This document shows, in pieces, positions 7,065-13,418 of a stretch of 13,533 nt of DNA (its first letter is position 1; each line of letters begins with the position of its first letter). The notes under the pieces are model-generated. The model ran no database searches. It saw only the letters and a program-made list of their open reading frames with translations, and was not told the DNA's origin. The stretch comes from Camelimonas abortus (GTDB lineage: Bacteria; Pseudomonadota; Alphaproteobacteria; Rhizobiales; Beijerinckiaceae), in the NCBI RefSeq assembly GCF_042647165.1, contig NZ_JBHRUV010000112.1; one strand, written 5' to 3'. The position numbers and the translations under genes are program-made.

Positions 7065-8118
7065 ATATCATATCCCTGTAAAACTGGCTGCCCCACCTGT
7101 CGGCGACAGCATAAAGACTGATAATATCCTGAAGATAACCTGATCTCTTCTTCCGCAATTGCGCGTCCAGCTCCCTAGATCGTCCCACGGCGCCATCCAG
7201 CTCCGCCAGCAGCGCCGCCGCGCCCGCAAGTCCGTGCGCCAGGGCGTTCAGGATGCCGTGCGCGGACAGCGGATCGAAGGTCGCCGCGGCGTCGCCGACC
7301 GCCAGCCAGCGCTCGCCATGGTTCATGTCCAGCGCGGAGCCGCTCGCGTCCGTGGCGCGCGGCGCCGTCCACGCCGCGTCCGGCGGGCAGTAGCGTTGCA
7401 GATGCAGGGTTTCCCGCAGCGCCGCCGGAAAGGCGCCCGGCCGACGCAACAGGTCGCGGGCTGCGGCCGGCGCCACGTGTTTCACGCACACCCTGCGTCC
7501 GCCGGGAACCGGGGCGGAGTACCACCAGCCGTCAGCGACAGCCTCCACCACGGTGCGCGCATCCCCCGTCTGGTCGGGCCCCCAGCAGAAAACCGCCGCC
7601 AGCGGGGCGTCCCGCATTCGCCGCGCGCCAAGCCTTCGCGCCGCCGCGCTGCGCCGGCCTGTGGCGTCGAGCAGCCCCCGGGCGCGCCATACGCCCGCGT
7701 CCGTCTCCACCTCCCACATGCCGCCGCACGCGCGCACGGCGCGAAAACGCTCCCTGCGGATGACGGCGCCCGTCGCATGGGCGGCCTCCCTCAAGGCGGC
7801 GTCAAACGACGCCCGGTCCAGATGCCAGCCCCGGCCATGACGGCTGAAGATAAAATCTTTGGCCACCAGGCTTTCACTGTCCCAGCAACTCAGGTCGCCC
7901 GGATTTTCCAGGGGAGCGCTGCGCCGGGCGTGGTCCAGCACGCCCATGCGACGAAGCAGCGTGACGCCCTGTCCGCACAGGCTTTCACCAATCACGGGCC
8001 CCGGCGTGGCGGCGTCAAGCGCCACCACGCGGGCCCCCGCCCTGGCCGCCGTGAGGGCCGCCGCCGCGCCCGCGACGCCGCACCCCGCGACCAGAACGTC
8101 ATATGGGGCGGCGCTCAT
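6994..8118 (-). CDS. LodB/GoxB-type FAD-dependent maturation protein for CTQ oxidase
   Basis: The protein has 374 residues. The N-terminus has an FAD-binding Rossmann motif, VLVAGCGVAG (GxGxxG at residues 12-17), followed by GESL (44-47). Further on are ARGLLDATGR with DATG at 151-154, GWWYSAPVP and the second FAD motif WLAVGDAAATFDPLSAHGI (GD at 275-276). This is the layout of flavin monooxygenase-like and tryptophan-halogenase-like proteins, including LodB of Marinomonas and GoxB. Those are needed to modify the partner oxidase so that the cysteine tryptophylquinone (CTQ) cofactor forms. The start ATG 8118 overlaps the stop of the oxidase gene as ATGA, so the two are probably translated in step. 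Genes of this family usually lie directly beside lodA, as here. A halogenase is an alternative by sequence alone, but the neighbour makes LodB-like maturation much more likely. Confidence 0.85.
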   Translation of the reverse strand: MSAAPYDVLVAGCGVAGAAAALTAARAGARVVALDAATPGPVIGESLCGQGVTLLRRMGVLDHARRSAPLENPGDLSCWDSESLVAKDFIFSRHGRGWHLDRASFDAALREAAHATGAVIRRERFRAVRACGGMWEVETDAGVWRARGLLDATGRRSAAARRLGARRMRDAPLAAVFCWGPDQTGDARTVVEAVADGWWYSAPVPGGRRVCVKHVAPAAARDLLRRPGAFPAALRETLHLQRYCPPDAAWTAPRATDASGSALDMNHGERWLAVGDAAATFDPLSAHGILNALAHGLAGAAALLAELDGAVGRSRELDAQLRKKRSGYLQDIISLYAVADRWGSQFYRDMIYENVKNFLRSEADLVPAERDAQP

Positions 8119-10184
8119 GACGACGGCGTCCATTCCACGTAGACCGTCTCCGGCACGGAGGGCAGGTCCGCCGGTCCCTGCATGCGCAGCACGGTGCCCA
8201 TCGCGCTGAAGCTCTCCACCATGTTCTGCGCCTGCGTTTCCTGATCCCGCACGTCGGTGCTGTCGGCGTTCTCCGACAGCCGGCGCCACCACTTTTGGCG
8301 CACGGTGAACTTTTCGGTCCGGTTCGCCGTGGACAGGCTCGTGTCCATGATGTCGCGGTAGTCCGCCATGCCGAGAACCTGATTGGGGACCCGCGCCGGC
8401 CAGTACGCCGGAGCGTAGACGCCGTAGGCGCCGTTTTTGTAGTTTGCGTCATACCCTGCGCGGCACCGGCCCGTGTCTGTTTGCCAGGGCAGCGCCATCC
8501 AGCGCGTGAGGCCGCCGGGCGGCTGGGCTCCCAGAAACTTCCTGGCGTCCGCGGCCGCCGCCAGCTCGTCCTGCACGGTCTGGTAGCTGATCGTGGCGTC
8601 AGCGTCCGGCACGTAGACGGCCTGACCGGCGGCGAGCTCGGCGATGCGCCACGGCGCGCGGTAAAGCGAGACATGGCGTATGGGCCAGGTGACCTCGCAA
8701 CCGGGATGGAAAGCGTCCGCGATGCAGAAATGCAGCGCGGCCTTGTCCAGCATCGCCGGCTGCTCCGCCACCGGCACGTCGTCGATGCGGCGGGGGGGCG
8801 CCGGCGCGGTCGCAGGATCATAGTCGGCGTCAAAGTCGCCGTTCGCCCAGCTCTTGAACTGCCTGTACCGCCGCTGCGACAGCGGAATCATGTCATGCAG
8901 CTGGGTCGTATTGAGCACCGGATCGTTGATGCCGTCGCCCGAGCCGACGTAATCTTCATCAAAGGTGTCGCCGTAAAGCATTGGCCAGGCGTCGGGGCGG
9001 CATCCCTGTTCATCCGGTTTCAGAAGGCTGTCGAGCACCTTCTGCCGCAGGTCCCTGTACGGATCGCCGCTGGCCGTCGGCTTCGCGCCCAGCCGGACGA
9101 TCAGGTCCGGATCCGTAAAATCCCAGTCTTTCCTGTAGCCAAACTGCTGGTAGAATCCTTTGTTGACCCAGGAAAGCATTGACAGGCGCTGCAGGACCGG
9201 CAGGATGTCCCTTCTGAAGGAGACCGTGGCGGGCGGCTGCAGCCAGCCGGCTTCCTCATAGACATCTTCCAGCAGATCATACAGCGTCCGGAATCCGACC
9301 ATGTCCGGCGCATAGTTCGGCGGCCCTACGATCACCCACGCCGGATCCGCCGTCCAGGTCTTGCCGTCCATCACGACCGTCGCGTGCACGGGTCCATCTG
9401 AAATGTCGTCATACCAGCTGTCGGCGTTGTTGAAGCTGCCGGAATTTTCGGTGAGCAGCGTCTTGTTGGGGCCGTCATCCACGCTCGCCGACTTGCCCTG
9501 ACCGCCGAGCACCAGCAACCGCCCGCTTGCATCGGTCCGCAGTTCGCCCAGACTGACCGTAACTCCAAGAAACGAACCGTTCATTGGACCGGACCGGGAC
9601 CGTGCGCCGGTGATGGTGGCGGCGGGCGGCGTGATCGCAAGCGACGCCCGGTCCCGCACCGCGCCATTCCGGGCCACGGACGCGGGCTTGTTCCTGAACG
9701 TCGGTTCGTCCCAGGCGCGATCAAACCTGAACCACTGCGCCTTGCGATTGGCCAGGGTGACGCTCCACGTCACCGATACGCCAGGGTCGGTCGGCAAGAT
9801 TTCCCTGACGACGTTGTTGTTTTCGTCGTAGGCGTAAATCCGGAAACGCGCGGCCTGACGCTTGATGGCCCCCGACGCGTCCCGGACCCTGTCCTGGTTG
9901 GCGGGAGGCGGCGTGTCGACTTCAGGCCCAACGTAACAGTCCACATAACTGCCGTCGTCCTCGCCGTTCCCGGACCACCAGTCCACGCCGTCCGGCAGCA
10001 CGCTGTCGCCGACGCGGGCCACGCCGATGCCGGGATGGATGGCGAAGCGAACAATGTCGCCGCTCCCCGAGCCGCCGCCGGAGCCGCCACCTCCTGATCC
10101 TCCGCCGCCTGAGCCGCCTCCACCCGATCCTCCGCCGCCGGAGCCACCGTCTCCTGATCCTCCGCCGGAGCCACCGTCTCCTCC
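8115..10184 (-). CDS. LodA/GoxA-family CTQ-dependent amino-acid oxidase domain (with linker)
   Basis: The domain begins DIVRFAIHPGIGVARVGDS, coded from 10058. This is the typical N-terminus of LodA-like proteins, so a GTG start at 10022 would cut it off. KRQAARFRIYAYDENNNVVR and VTWSVTLANRKAQWF continue the family signature. The probable CTQ residues, in fusion numbering, are Cys911 in LHFCIADAFHPGCEVTW and Trp991 in RWMALPWQTDTGRCRAGYD; PWQTDT..C is characteristic of the family. LodA (lysine epsilon-oxidase) and GoxA (glycine oxidase) oxidatively deaminate amino acids with oxygen, releasing ammonia and hydrogen peroxide; the substrate here cannot be told. The domain has 647 residues, close to the usual family length. 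No signal peptide is seen. A second Cys (920) in HPGCE is an alternative cofactor residue. Confidence 0.85.
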   Translation of the reverse strand, partial: GGDGGSGGGSGDGGSGGGGSGGGGSGGGGSGGGGSGGGSGSGDIVRFAIHPGIGVARVGDSVLPDGVDWWSGNGEDDGSYVDCYVGPEVDTPPPANQDRVRDASGAIKRQAARFRIYAYDENNNVVREILPTDPGVSVTWSVTLANRKAQWFRFDRAWDEPTFRNKPASVARNGAVRDRASLAITPPAATITGARSRSGPMNGSFLGVTVSLGELRTDASGRLLVLGGQGKSASVDDGPNKTLLTENSGSFNNADSWYDDISDGPVHATVVMDGKTWTADPAWVIVGPPNYAPDMVGFRTLYDLLEDVYEEAGWLQPPATVSFRRDILPVLQRLSMLSWVNKGFYQQFGYRKDWDFTDPDLIVRLGAKPTASGDPYRDLRQKVLDSLLKPDEQGCRPDAWPMLYGDTFDEDYVGSGDGINDPVLNTTQLHDMIPLSQRRYRQFKSWANGDFDADYDPATAPAPPRRIDDVPVAEQPAMLDKAALHFCIADAFHPGCEVTWPIRHVSLYRAPWRIAELAAGQAVYVPDADATISYQTVQDELAAAADARKFLGAQPPGGLTRWMALPWQTDTGRCRAGYDANYKNGAYGVYAPAYWPARVPNQVLGMADYRDIMDTSLSTANRTEKFTVRQKWWRRLSENADSTDVRDQETQAQNMVESFSAMGTVLRMQGPADLPSVPETVYVEWTPSS
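10059..10184 (-). repeat. Gly/Ser linker with four GGGGS units
   Basis: On the minus strand these codons read GGDGGS GGGS GDGGS, then GGGGS four times, then GGGS GSG. The DNA repeats imperfectly (CTCCTGATCCTCCGCCG and variants), mixing GGA, GGC, GGT and TCA, TCC, TCG codons, so it is not a simple trinucleotide expansion. It forms a flexible tether of about 42 residues between the catalase-like and oxidase domains. Its low complexity and GC content may explain the assembly break beside it. Confidence 0.85.
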
Positions 10185-10257
10185 CGGGTCATCAGGCCCG
10201 TCGTCTCCGGGAAAGACGTNCCCGGGTCATCAGGCCCGTCGTCTCCGGGAAAGACGT
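10183..10257. repeat. 37-base exact duplication around a single N (assembly join)
   Basis: Positions 10183-10219 and 10221-10257 are identical from CCCGGGTCATCAGG to GGGAAAGACGT, with the only ambiguous base of the window between them. This is what results when two contigs sharing an end overlap are scaffolded with a placeholder N instead of being merged. It is read as an artefact rather than a biological repeat, because collapsing it restores a continuous reading frame. Confidence 0.85.
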
Positions 10258-11494
10258 CGTTCCATGGCTCCTTGTTCTGGTCCGTGTCCGGGATCACGCC
10301 GGTGTCAGGACCGTTCGGCGTCATCTGGAACTTGCCCTTGTAGAACTTGGCGGGACGCGGCTGCTTGGGTTCGCCGTAGGTCTGGCCGTTCAGGTCCAGC
10401 CGGTTTTTGGCCGAGACTTCGTAGGCGATGCGACGGGCGAGGGCGATCTCCCCGACCGGCACATTGTCCGGCAGGGTCCGCCACGGGTTAAACACCAGCT
10501 GCTCGATATAATCGGGCTGTCCGCGCTGTGAAATGTCCTGCTTTGGCAAGGTAAGCACGCCGATCTTGTATATATTTCCAAGACCATTTGTGGCGAATCT
10601 GGGATCTTCATCGGAACCATCGCTCGCCGTCCAGTTATCGGAGGCATCCTCGATGGACTGGCTCGGATCCGACCTGTAGTGAATATAAAAATTGAAGACG
10701 AAAGACGATTTTTTCAGGTTGTCTGTCAGATTCTTGCGAATGTAGTCCCTGTCATCCTTGTCCGTCGCCGGCTCCACCGTCTGGCCGTCAGCAGGCGCCA
10801 GGATGTACTTGCAGTAATGTGCGAGCGTGGCGCCGGGCGCGCCAAGGTAGAACGGCACGCAGCTCCAGTAGGATTCGCTGAGCGCGCTGTCCGGATCTTT
10901 CGCGCCCATCTGGTCCTGAATGTAGACCAGCTTCTGGTTGTCCGGATCATTGAGGAAATCCTGCTCGGCCTGCCCGCCCTGAAGGCGCGCTTTGGTGTAC
11001 GCCGCCATCTGCCTGCAATCCCGGGCGAAGAACACCGGATAGTTCTGGAACACAAAATCAACCGTTGCGGCCTGGGAGGACGGATCCGCCGTTGGACCGG
11101 CGTCCAGCACGTTCAGCCCCGGGACCCTGAACAGCTTCAGGCCGACGCCAATCGTCGTGTTCCGGTCGGGCGAGCCCGCCGGCGTGTCGCTGCCGAACCG
11201 CACCCAGGCGTCATATGTCGCGTTGGTTGCGAAAATACCCTTGCGAAGCTTGGCCTCAACGCTCGACGGCGCCGCTTCCCCCGTGACGGTCGTGGGAGAA
11301 ATGATCCTGAATTTTCCGTAAGCGCCGCCGTGGGTCTTGGTGAAGGCGCCGCGAAGCCCCGGTTTCTGCCCCTTGTGAAAATTTACGATTTGTCTGTTAT
11401 AGACAAAATAATCAACGATATTCTGCAGATCGTCCCGCATGTCATCCTGGACTTTGTACGTCTGCGTCGTTGGATCATATGTGTATCGCAACAT
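10221..11494 (-). CDS. Catalase-like heme domain (N-terminal half of the fusion)
   Basis: There are 424 codons from ATG 11494 to the N. This start fits the family's N-terminal length and has AGAGGG 10 bases upstream; the in-frame extension to 11698 is not protein-like. Conserved features of the catalase-like family (y4iL-like clade) appear in order. They are NFHKGQKPGLRGAF with the probable distal His40; YDAWVRFGSDTPAGSPD and TTIGVGLKLFRVPG (94-126); and DFVFQNYPVFFARD (146-159). These are followed by SIEDASDNW (280-288) and FNPWRTLP...VPVGEIALARRIAYEVSAKNR, with Tyr358 the likely proximal heme ligand. Relatives decompose peroxide weakly or act on fatty-acid hydroperoxides, so true catalase activity is plausible, not proven. 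As written, the frame runs past the N into unrelated codons to 9770; that tail is an artefact. There is no signal peptide, so the protein is probably cytoplasmic or exported by another route. Confidence 0.8.
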
Positions 11495-11508
11495 CGTATG
11501 GACGCCCT

Positions 11509-11540
11509 CTGCAATTATTAAATGAATAAACGCCTGCAAT
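11509..11540 (-). promoter_or_regulatory. Possible promoter/operator of the catalase-LodA operon
   Basis: CTGCAAT occurs twice as a direct repeat (11509-11515 and 11534-11540). Between them lies TTATT-AAATG-AATAA (11515-11529), a perfect 5-base inverted repeat. Read on the minus strand, TTGCAG could serve as -35 with a TAATTG-like -10 after 16 bases, 15-25 bases ahead of the start at 11494. The promoter match is weak; the repeats suggest a regulator site. Confidence 0.3.
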
Positions 11541-11802
11541 CCGGAGCATGCGGGCACGCCCTGTCCGCGTTCGCGCCCGCGCTGGCCCGCCCGGCTCCGG
11601 CGCGACTGCCGCCCCGGAACGGCGCGTCCTGAAATCGCAACGCTGGATGGAAAATTTATATGCGCCGTCCCGGGCTGGACAGGCGAATGAAAGGACATCC
11701 GTCCTGCGCGAACGGCCCGTTCCGGCCAGAGAGAGTTCCCAATCTCGCGCGGCCGTGCTGAACTGCGCCGGCGAAAATGACGGACGCGCCGGCTCGGCGC
11801 GG

Positions 11803-11817
11803 GGAGGAGAAACGTTC
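11803..11817 (+). promoter_or_regulatory. Strong ribosome binding site that sets the CFA synthase start
   Basis: GGAGGAG is followed by 8 bases and ATG 11818. This selects the start inside a frame that stays open to 11548, and agrees with where CFA-synthase similarity begins. Confidence 0.75.
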
Positions 11818-13119
11818 ATGTCGGCGGAAAAACGGCTTGCGCTACTGTCCAGGCTGCTCGCCCACGTGCGGGAGCGGCTGCAGTTCGCGCCAGGGTTCAT
11901 CCTGTGGGACGGGTCACGAATCCCCGCCGGTTATCCCGACGACGGCCTCGCCATCGCCATCGCCGACGAGGGAGCGGTCGCCGCCCTGATCCGCTCGCCG
12001 CGCATCCCCACCCTCGCCAATCTCTGGGCGGCGGGACGCATCGACATTCGCAATGGCGACGTGTTCGACCTCGTGGCGGCGAAGCCGCCTGTGCGCACCC
12101 GGGCGTTCCGGCGCATGCTGGACCGCAGGCTGGCGCTGCGCACGCTGGCGCAGTTCCTGTTCGTGCCCCGCGGCGGCCCCTGGCCGCTGGAGAAAGTGGA
12201 CCGGTCGGCGCCGTCTGACGGCGACCCCGACGCGAACCGCCGCAACATCAGCTACCACTACGACGTCTCCAACGCGTTCTACCGTCTCTTCCTCGACGAG
12301 GAGATGGTTTACACCTGCGCCTATTTCCGGAACCCGGGCGCCACTCTCGAGCAGGCGCAGTTCGACAAGCTGGAGATGACCTGCCGGCGGCTGCGCCTGA
12401 AACCGGGCGAGCATTTTCTGGACATCGGCTGCGGCTGGGGCGCGCTGATGGCGCATGCGGTGACGCGCTTCGGCGTCATCGCCCACGGCGTCACGCTGTC
12501 CACGCGGCAGGCGGAGCTGGCGCAGGAACGCTTCAGGCGGCTCGGCATCGCCGACCGCTGCACGGTGGAGCTGTGCGATTACAGCCAGCTGGACGGGGCC
12601 GAACGCTTCGACAAGATCGCCTCGCTGGGCATGATCGAGCACGTCGGCATCGCCAACTACCCGACCTATTTCGGAACGGTCAGCCGGCTGCTGAAGCCGG
12701 GCGGGCTGCTGCTGAACCACGGCATCACGCGCCCGGGCAAAACCGCCACGAAAAAGCGCAAGCGCGCCGACTTCGCGGCCCTCACCCGTTACATCTTCCC
12801 GGGCGGCGAACTTGACAGCCTGAGCGGCACGCTCACGGCGATGGAACGCGGCGGCTTCGAGATCCGCGACGTGGAGTGCTGGCGCGAGCACTACATGCGC
12901 ACCTGCCGGGAATGGCACGACCGGCTGAAGGCGAACCGGGAGGCGGCGATCGCTGAGGTCGGCGAAGCGACCTTCCGGGTGTGGCTGATCTACCTGGCCG
13001 CCTGCTCAATCGCCTTCGAACGCAACAACGTCGGCATCTACCAGGTCCTGGCGCAAAAACGCCTGAAGGTACCCTCTACCCTGCCGCCGACGCGGGAAGA
13101 TCTTTACGCCGGGTGGTGA
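11818..13119 (+). CDS. cfa: Cyclopropane-fatty-acyl-phospholipid synthase family protein
   Basis: The protein has 433 residues, of the size usual for alphaproteobacterial members and longer than the E. coli enzyme. The N-terminal part (about 1-130) is the lipid-binding region. The catalytic part opens with ISYHYDVSNAFYRLFLDEEM and MVYTCAYF. The S-adenosylmethionine loop is LDIGCGWG (201-208). Residues matching the E. coli bicarbonate/active site are visible: Cys167 in YTCAYF, Glu274 in GMIEHVG, His301 and Ile303 in NHGITR, and Tyr359 in EHYMRT. The Glu-to-His spacing of 27 is the same as in E. coli. The enzyme transfers a methylene group from S-adenosylmethionine to the double bond of unsaturated acyl chains in membrane phospholipids, usually at stationary phase or under acid or oxidative stress. 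It is divergent from the peroxide-producing operon. A related fatty-acid methyltransferase is the main alternative. Confidence 0.88.
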   Translation: MSAEKRLALLSRLLAHVRERLQFAPGFILWDGSRIPAGYPDDGLAIAIADEGAVAALIRSPRIPTLANLWAAGRIDIRNGDVFDLVAAKPPVRTRAFRRMLDRRLALRTLAQFLFVPRGGPWPLEKVDRSAPSDGDPDANRRNISYHYDVSNAFYRLFLDEEMVYTCAYFRNPGATLEQAQFDKLEMTCRRLRLKPGEHFLDIGCGWGALMAHAVTRFGVIAHGVTLSTRQAELAQERFRRLGIADRCTVELCDYSQLDGAERFDKIASLGMIEHVGIANYPTYFGTVSRLLKPGGLLLNHGITRPGKTATKKRKRADFAALTRYIFPGGELDSLSGTLTAMERGGFEIRDVECWREHYMRTCREWHDRLKANREAAIAEVGEATFRVWLIYLAACSIAFERNNVGIYQVLAQKRLKVPSTLPPTREDLYAGW

Positions 13120-13130
13120 GGGCGCGCTGC

Positions 13131-13157
13131 GCCTTCCGGAGCCCAGTTCCGGAAGGC
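13131..13157 (+). terminator. Hairpin after the CFA synthase gene
   Basis: GCCTTCCGGA (13131-13140) and TCCGGAAGGC (13148-13157) form a perfect 10-base stem with a 7-base loop, starting 12 bases after the stop. No U-tract follows, so it is terminator-like rather than a textbook terminator. Confidence 0.5.
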
Positions 13158-13194
13158 CGCCGGGCGGCGGATCGGCATGCGCCCTGCGCCGTCT

Positions 13195-13270
13195 GTCAGG
13201 CTCTCGCGCATTCCCGGCGCATACGGCGCGCCCTGACGCGACCGGACGCGGCGCATGTCAGGGGAATGCG
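13195..13270. repeat. Competing inverted repeats downstream of CFA
   Basis: GTCAGG (13195-13200) can pair with CCTGAC (13232-13237), and the same arm within CCCTGAC (13231-13237) can pair with GTCAGGG (13257-13263). An outer pair, CGCATTCCC (13207-13215) and GGGAATGCG (13262-13270), is also perfect. CGGCGCAT occurs twice directly (13215-13222 and 13249-13256). The arrangement allows mutually exclusive hairpins in RNA from either strand. Confidence 0.4.
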
Positions 13271-13288
13271 GAACCAGGAGCAGCGAAA

Positions 13289-13378
13289 ATGAAGTCTGCC
13301 GCTGGGCCGGCGGGGGCGAGCGGAAGGCCGGCGGCCTGCCCGCCGTCATGCAGGAATGTCGCCTGGCTGCGGGCGTAA
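13289..13378 (+). CDS. Possible small ORF of 29 residues after the inverted repeats
   Basis: ATG 13289 is preceded by AGGAG with 8 bases between, a good ribosome binding site. The frame ends at TAA 13376-13378. The predicted peptide is MKSAAGPAGASGRPAACPPS followed by CRNVAWLRA. It has no recognisable family and could be a leader peptide of the upstream structured element or chance. The main support is the ribosome binding site. Confidence 0.22.
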   Translation: MKSAAGPAGASGRPAACPPSCRNVAWLRA

Positions 13379-13400
13379 CGTAGCGCTTGCAGGCATGGCG

Positions 13401-13418
13401 GCGGACCGTACGGTCTGC
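13401..13418. promoter_or_regulatory. Palindrome GCGGACCGTACGGTCTGC, possible operator
   Basis: The inner 12 bases GACCGTACGGTC (13404-13415) are a perfect palindrome, and the outer arms pair with one mismatch. Spacing and symmetry resemble TetR-type operators. A target promoter would lie near the right edge or beyond it. Confidence 0.25.

Larger units (their letters stand above)
8115..11494 (-). other. Reconstructed gene: catalase-like domain fused to LodA-type oxidase
   Basis: As written, the two halves are in different frames. At the junction an N (10220) sits between two identical 37-base copies. Removing one copy and the N deletes 38 bases, which shifts the frame by exactly the amount needed. 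The two copies also encode the same peptide, VFPGDDGPDDP, each in the frame of the half on its own side. The repaired gene has 1114 codons (1113 residues): catalase-like domain 1-about 390, Gly/Asp/Pro-rich tail to 424, Gly/Ser linker 425-466, LodA domain 467-1113. It would make one polypeptide that generates hydrogen peroxide by oxidising an amino acid and may remove or use it at a linked heme. Natural fusions of catalase-like domains to other oxidases exist (coral allene oxide synthase-lipoxygenase). I know of no described catalase-LodA fusion, but could not search. Confidence 0.8.
11495..11817. other. Divergent intergenic region between the oxidase operon and the CFA synthase gene
   Basis: This stretch of 323 bases separates two diverging genes and should hold both promoters. 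The side nearest the oxidase (11505-11540) is AT-rich and contains short direct and inverted repeats. On the plus side, an AT-rich patch (GGAAAATTTATATG, about 11649-11662) is the only promoter-like stretch. The CFA reading frame is open upstream to 11548, but the residues there (arginine- and proline-rich) do not look like protein. No RNA gene or mobile element is seen. Confidence 0.5.

Noticed and set aside
8115..10022. GTG 10022 as the start of a free-standing LodA protein
   Set aside because: It falls inside FAIHPGIGVARVG, a conserved family N-terminus that continues upstream in frame, and no ribosome binding site precedes it because the upstream DNA codes for linker.
9770..10220. Continuation of the catalase frame past the N (TREETVAPAEDQETVAPAAED and onward)
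   Set aside because: It is an out-of-frame reading of the Gly/Ser linker and LodA start caused by the unmerged overlap.
10183..10257. Duplicated 37-mers as an att site, target-site duplication or CRISPR repeat
   Set aside because: Only two copies exist, separated by an N, and both encode the same peptide in the frames of the two gene halves. An assembly overlap explains this fully.
11548..11817. N-terminal extension of the CFA synthase
   Set aside because: The residues are Arg/Pro-rich and not family-like, and a strong ribosome binding site precedes ATG 11818.
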